From Thermoplasmata archaeon (GTDB lineage Archaea > Thermoplasmatota > Thermoplasmata > Thermoplasmatales > Thermoplasmataceae), in assembly GCA_021847855.1 (NCBI GenBank), contig JAJZOT010000094.1, positions 1-6,628 of the forward strand: DNA of 6,628 nt, read 5' to 3'. The position numbers and the translations under genes are program-made. Below, piece after piece: positions 5,109 to 6,628 of this stretch. A model generated the notes under the pieces. That model saw nothing but the letters and a program-made list of their open reading frames with translations, was not told the origin of the DNA and searched no databases. Numbering within the stretch: position 1 is the first letter of the stretch; each line of letters opens with the position of its first letter.

Positions 5109-5893
5109 TCAGACAGTTGCCGCTATCTTACCCTGTTTTTTCAGGTTCACCAGCGTGAAAAGATTGTAACATAGACACTTGAACATGACCTTGACCCGCA
5201 CCCTCCTTACCATGGTCACATATACATGAGCGCCGTTGAATTTCCTCTTGATGATCGAGTAAGGCCTCTCCCCGGGTGACCGCTTTGCTGTTATCCTTCT
5301 ATTCCTCCTTGTCTGGTCAACTGTCAGGGGCACATTCCTTGAGGTGCGATCCATGGTTGCATTTATGCCGCGGCAGGGTGTCCCCTGATACCCCTATCCC
5401 TGTAACACGGGATGCCGGGTGTCTTCCCATGCTTCCCGTGATCCAATTCAATGTATGAGGCGTCCTGGATGGTGCCCTTCCTGATCCTTATGCCCTTTAC
5501 ATCAAGCTGTTTCCATATGGCATCCCACAGTTTCATGTCCATGCCTGATGCTGACAGCCTTTCCCGGAAAAGCCAGATGGTTCTGGCATCAGGCATCTTT
5601 TCCGGATACCTGAGAAAGTGCCTGAAGGATATGCGGTCGTAGAGTTCCCTTTCCGTGGATTCGTCCGTGAGGCCGTACAATTCCTGCATGAACAGCGTCC
5701 TGATCATGGTGATCTCGTCTATATTTGGTCTTCCACCCTTCTCTGTATCGTTGCGGTAAAGGGAGGATACCATGGATTTCAGGAAGTTCCAGTCTACCAG
5801 CGGATCGATCCTGGCAAGGATGTCGGTGCCGCTGGTCTGTTTATACGCTTCGGGAAGGCTGAAATTTCTTAATGAGGACATTGTGATATGCAT
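5109..5893 (-). pseudogene. IS5-family DDE transposase, internally deleted and frameshifted
   Basis: The first part (5893-5363) encodes 176 residues. A DUF772-type N-terminal helical domain (~30-115) is followed by the first catalytic block TIQDASYIELDHG with Asp144. The frame then jumps directly to PCYRDRG, the block with the second Asp (D166), only 22 residues on where roughly 60-70 are normal, so about 40-50 codons are missing. After GATAGGGG one base is lacking. The original frame resumes as YQGTPCRGINATMDRT and runs through RRITAKRSPGERPYSIIK, with the third catalytic Glu, to a TGA at 5111-5109. Thus all three acidic residues survive, but in two frames and with a collapsed core. The 5893 frame has a second ATG at 5881 (M5) with TTTATT about 27 bp before it, the more likely leaderless start. 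The gene is inactive. The N-terminal DNA-binding piece could still be made. Confidence 0.85.
5110..5119 (+). repeat. Candidate inner terminal inverted repeat, left
   Basis: CAGACAGTTG matches CAGACTGTTG, read on the minus strand at 5932-5923, at 9 of 10 positions. Its outermost base forms the middle of the transposase TGA stop, the last base coming from the flank. That is possible for compact insertion sequences, but the match is short enough to be chance. Confidence 0.3.
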
Positions 5894-5922
5894 GAAACAG
5901 GCATGAATAAAGGTTTCGCTAT

Positions 5923-5932
5923 CAACAGTCTG
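5923..5932 (-). repeat. Candidate inner terminal inverted repeat, right
   Basis: CAGACTGTTG on the minus strand lies 30-40 bp upstream of the transposase ATG codons and pairs with 5110-5119. If this pair is the true one, the element is 823 bp as it stands, short for IS5 because of the internal deletion. The flanks TTT (left) and TTA (right) show no obvious duplication. Confidence 0.3.
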
Positions 5933-5988
5933 TTATTCAGACCGGTAAAATACAGAGTATGACTCGACGGCGACATTCGGAAGTTTCA

Positions 5989-6017
5989 GTGACCGGACGG
6001 GGTTTTTAGAAAACGTC
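5989..6017 (-). repeat. Right arm of outer inverted repeat
   Basis: Read on the minus strand from 6017 the arm starts GACGTTTTCTAAAAACCCC and ends near TCAC, mirroring 4971-4997. Outside it, TTT precedes GACG, so the 16-base string TTTGACGTTTTCTAAA also matches the motif at 4745-4760. Confidence 0.6.
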
Positions 6018-6227
6018 AAATGTATAAAAGATTAAACATAATACTTCCCTATGTTGAAATAGATATGGCTTGCGGTACTGTATAAGGGACCATCGGAATT
6101 CTCGTTTGTCTCGAAGGCGTACTTCCTTATTCGTTAATGTTCACTAATTTCCTTGAGCTGGCCCCAGTCTACAATGCCATAATTTCTATGGATACATTTT
6201 TGATTGAAAGGCGGTGCACAGACCTGC
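6018..6227. other. Non-coding spacer between IS remnant and TrmB-like gene
   Basis: Together with 5894-6017 this makes over 300 bases without an intact gene. TGTATAAAAG at 6021-6030 resembles a plus-strand TATA box but leads only to very short open frames. On the minus strand, 33 codons (ending about 6034) read as protein-like sequence without a start codon, perhaps debris. TTAATGTTCACTAATT (about 6134-6149) is a weaker member of the dispersed GACGTT motif family. The 3' end of the TrmB-like gene abuts the right side. Confidence 0.45.
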
Positions 6228-6611
6228 TCAAGCTGATTTAGTATCCGTTGAGAATCCGGTTCTTATGGCGAAGTTTTCAGGGAACTGTTTCATGGCAGAA
6301 TTGAGGCCGTCAATGATCCTTTTACCGTCATATGTCAGTTTTTCCACAAGTTTTTCAGGGCTTAGCGTATAGTATATATTGCGGAATCCACCCTTCTCCA
6401 TCGCCATTGTATCCTTGAAGCATAGCCCCGCATTCACGAGTTTATCAAGTATCCTGTGTATTGTGCTCTTATCCCGTTTTGCTACAGCGGACACTGTTTC
6501 GAGCGTTATTTCCTCTATGCCATAGAGCGAGAAGAATATATCAATTTCAGTTGAGTTGAGGGCATAGAGGCAACTGATCAGGTCCGAGCAGCTTGCGCTT
6601 CCTCTCACCAT
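6228..6611 (-). CDS. TrmB-like winged-helix transcriptional regulator (start may lie outside window)
   Basis: This encodes 127 residues. A short N-terminus MVRGSASCSDLISCLYALN is followed by a winged helix. Helix 1 is TEIDIFFSLYG (~21-31), the helix-turn-helix is LETVSAVAKRDKSTIHRILDKLVNAG (~37-62) with recognition helix KSTIHRILDKL, and the wing is MEKGGFRNIYYTLSPEKLVEKL (~71-92). An amphipathic C-terminal helix follows. This matches a widespread archaeal TrmB/HTH family known for a conserved Cys-x5-Cys pair near the N-terminus (here C8 and C14) and an LCxKDT/LCYKET block after the recognition helix (C64 here). It is probably a cytoplasmic DNA-binding protein, and the cysteines may give metal or redox sensing (inferred). 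The frame is open upstream to the window edge (SPLGK before Met1), so the true start may be further out. The C-terminal tail is short and polar. Targets are unknown, and it is separated from the peptidase module by the IS remnant. Confidence 0.75.
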   Translation of the reverse strand: MVRGSASCSDLISCLYALNSTEIDIFFSLYGIEEITLETVSAVAKRDKSTIHRILDKLVNAGLCFKDTMAMEKGGFRNIYYTLSPEKLVEKLTYDGKRIIDGLNSAMKQFPENFAIRTGFSTDTKSA

Positions 6612-6628
6612 CTTACCAAGCGGCGAAA

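Larger units (their letters stand above)
4971..6017 (-). mobile_element. IS5-family insertion sequence remnant with candidate outer inverted repeats
   Basis: A broken IS5-type transposase gene (5109-5893, minus) is bracketed by a long inverted repeat. GACGTTTTCTAAA at 4971-4983 is matched perfectly by its complement at 6005-6017, and similarity continues inwards to about 4997 and 5989 with a 2-base gap. These may be the element's terminal repeats, or those of an older small element into which the IS inserted. A second, shorter candidate pair lies nearer the gene: CAGACAGTTG at 5110-5119 and its 9-of-10 match at 5923-5932. No target-site duplication is clear for either pair, so the true ends are unresolved. 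The element cannot transpose by itself. Confidence 0.55.

Noticed and set aside
4811..5174. Plus-strand open frames of 115 and 61 codons
   Set aside because: They run across transposon-end DNA and antisense into the transposase end, have no promoter or ribosome site, and their composition is not protein-like.
5276..5872. Plus-strand open frames antisense to the transposase
   Set aside because: They are shadows of the IS5 transposase coding strand, which has convincing domain motifs.
6020..6085. 21-codon plus-strand open frame next to a TATA-like sequence
   Set aside because: The ATG lies upstream of or at the TATA element, so that promoter could not transcribe it. The frame is very short with no supporting feature.
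1..6628. CRISPR array, tRNA or rRNA genes
   Set aside because: No regularly spaced direct repeats, no cloverleaf-like sequence with a T-arm motif, and no conserved rRNA block were noticed on reading either strand by eye.

Overview
The window looks like an accessory region of an acidophilic archaeon, most likely related to Thermoplasmatales. This is inferred from several features: archaeal TATA boxes about 25 bp ahead of start codons (leaderless-style promoters), a TrmB-like archaeal winged-helix regulator, a secreted acid-type G1 (glutamic) peptidase almost without Lys or Arg, N-glycosylation sequons packed into one ectodomain, and several insertion-sequence relics. No rRNA, tRNA or CRISPR array was seen.

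Layout from left to right. Bases 2-190 hold the C-terminal end of a transposase that enters from outside the window. After a short spacer, 432-1367 (+) encodes an ABC-2 type ATPase. Bases 1405-1679 carry a frameshifted 3' remnant of an IS200/IS605-type tnpB with a hairpin resembling that family's right end. Converging on it from the right, 3113-1677 (-) encodes an ABC-2 type permease with a ~220-residue ectodomain, and directly upstream of that, 4050-3148 (-) encodes a secreted G1 peptidase. A mirror-symmetric divergent promoter (4071-4117) separates the peptidase from 4135-4698 (+), a two-TM membrane protein with a cytoplasmic winged helix, probably a membrane-bound regulator. From about 4700 to 6227 the DNA is a graveyard of mobile elements around an IS5-family transposase broken by an internal deletion and a 1-nt frameshift. 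The right edge (6611-6228, -) holds a TrmB-like regulator that may start outside the window.

Interpretation: the four central genes (ATPase, permease, G1 peptidase, membrane-bound winged-helix protein) form a plausible functional module. A membrane sensor and regulator is divergently paired with an extracellular acid peptidase and an ABC transporter whose large glycosylated ectodomain could handle or export a polypeptide or surface component. The exact mirror symmetry of the shared promoter suggests joint control. The substrate, and whether the convergent ATPase really drives this permease, are inferred and not shown by the sequence.
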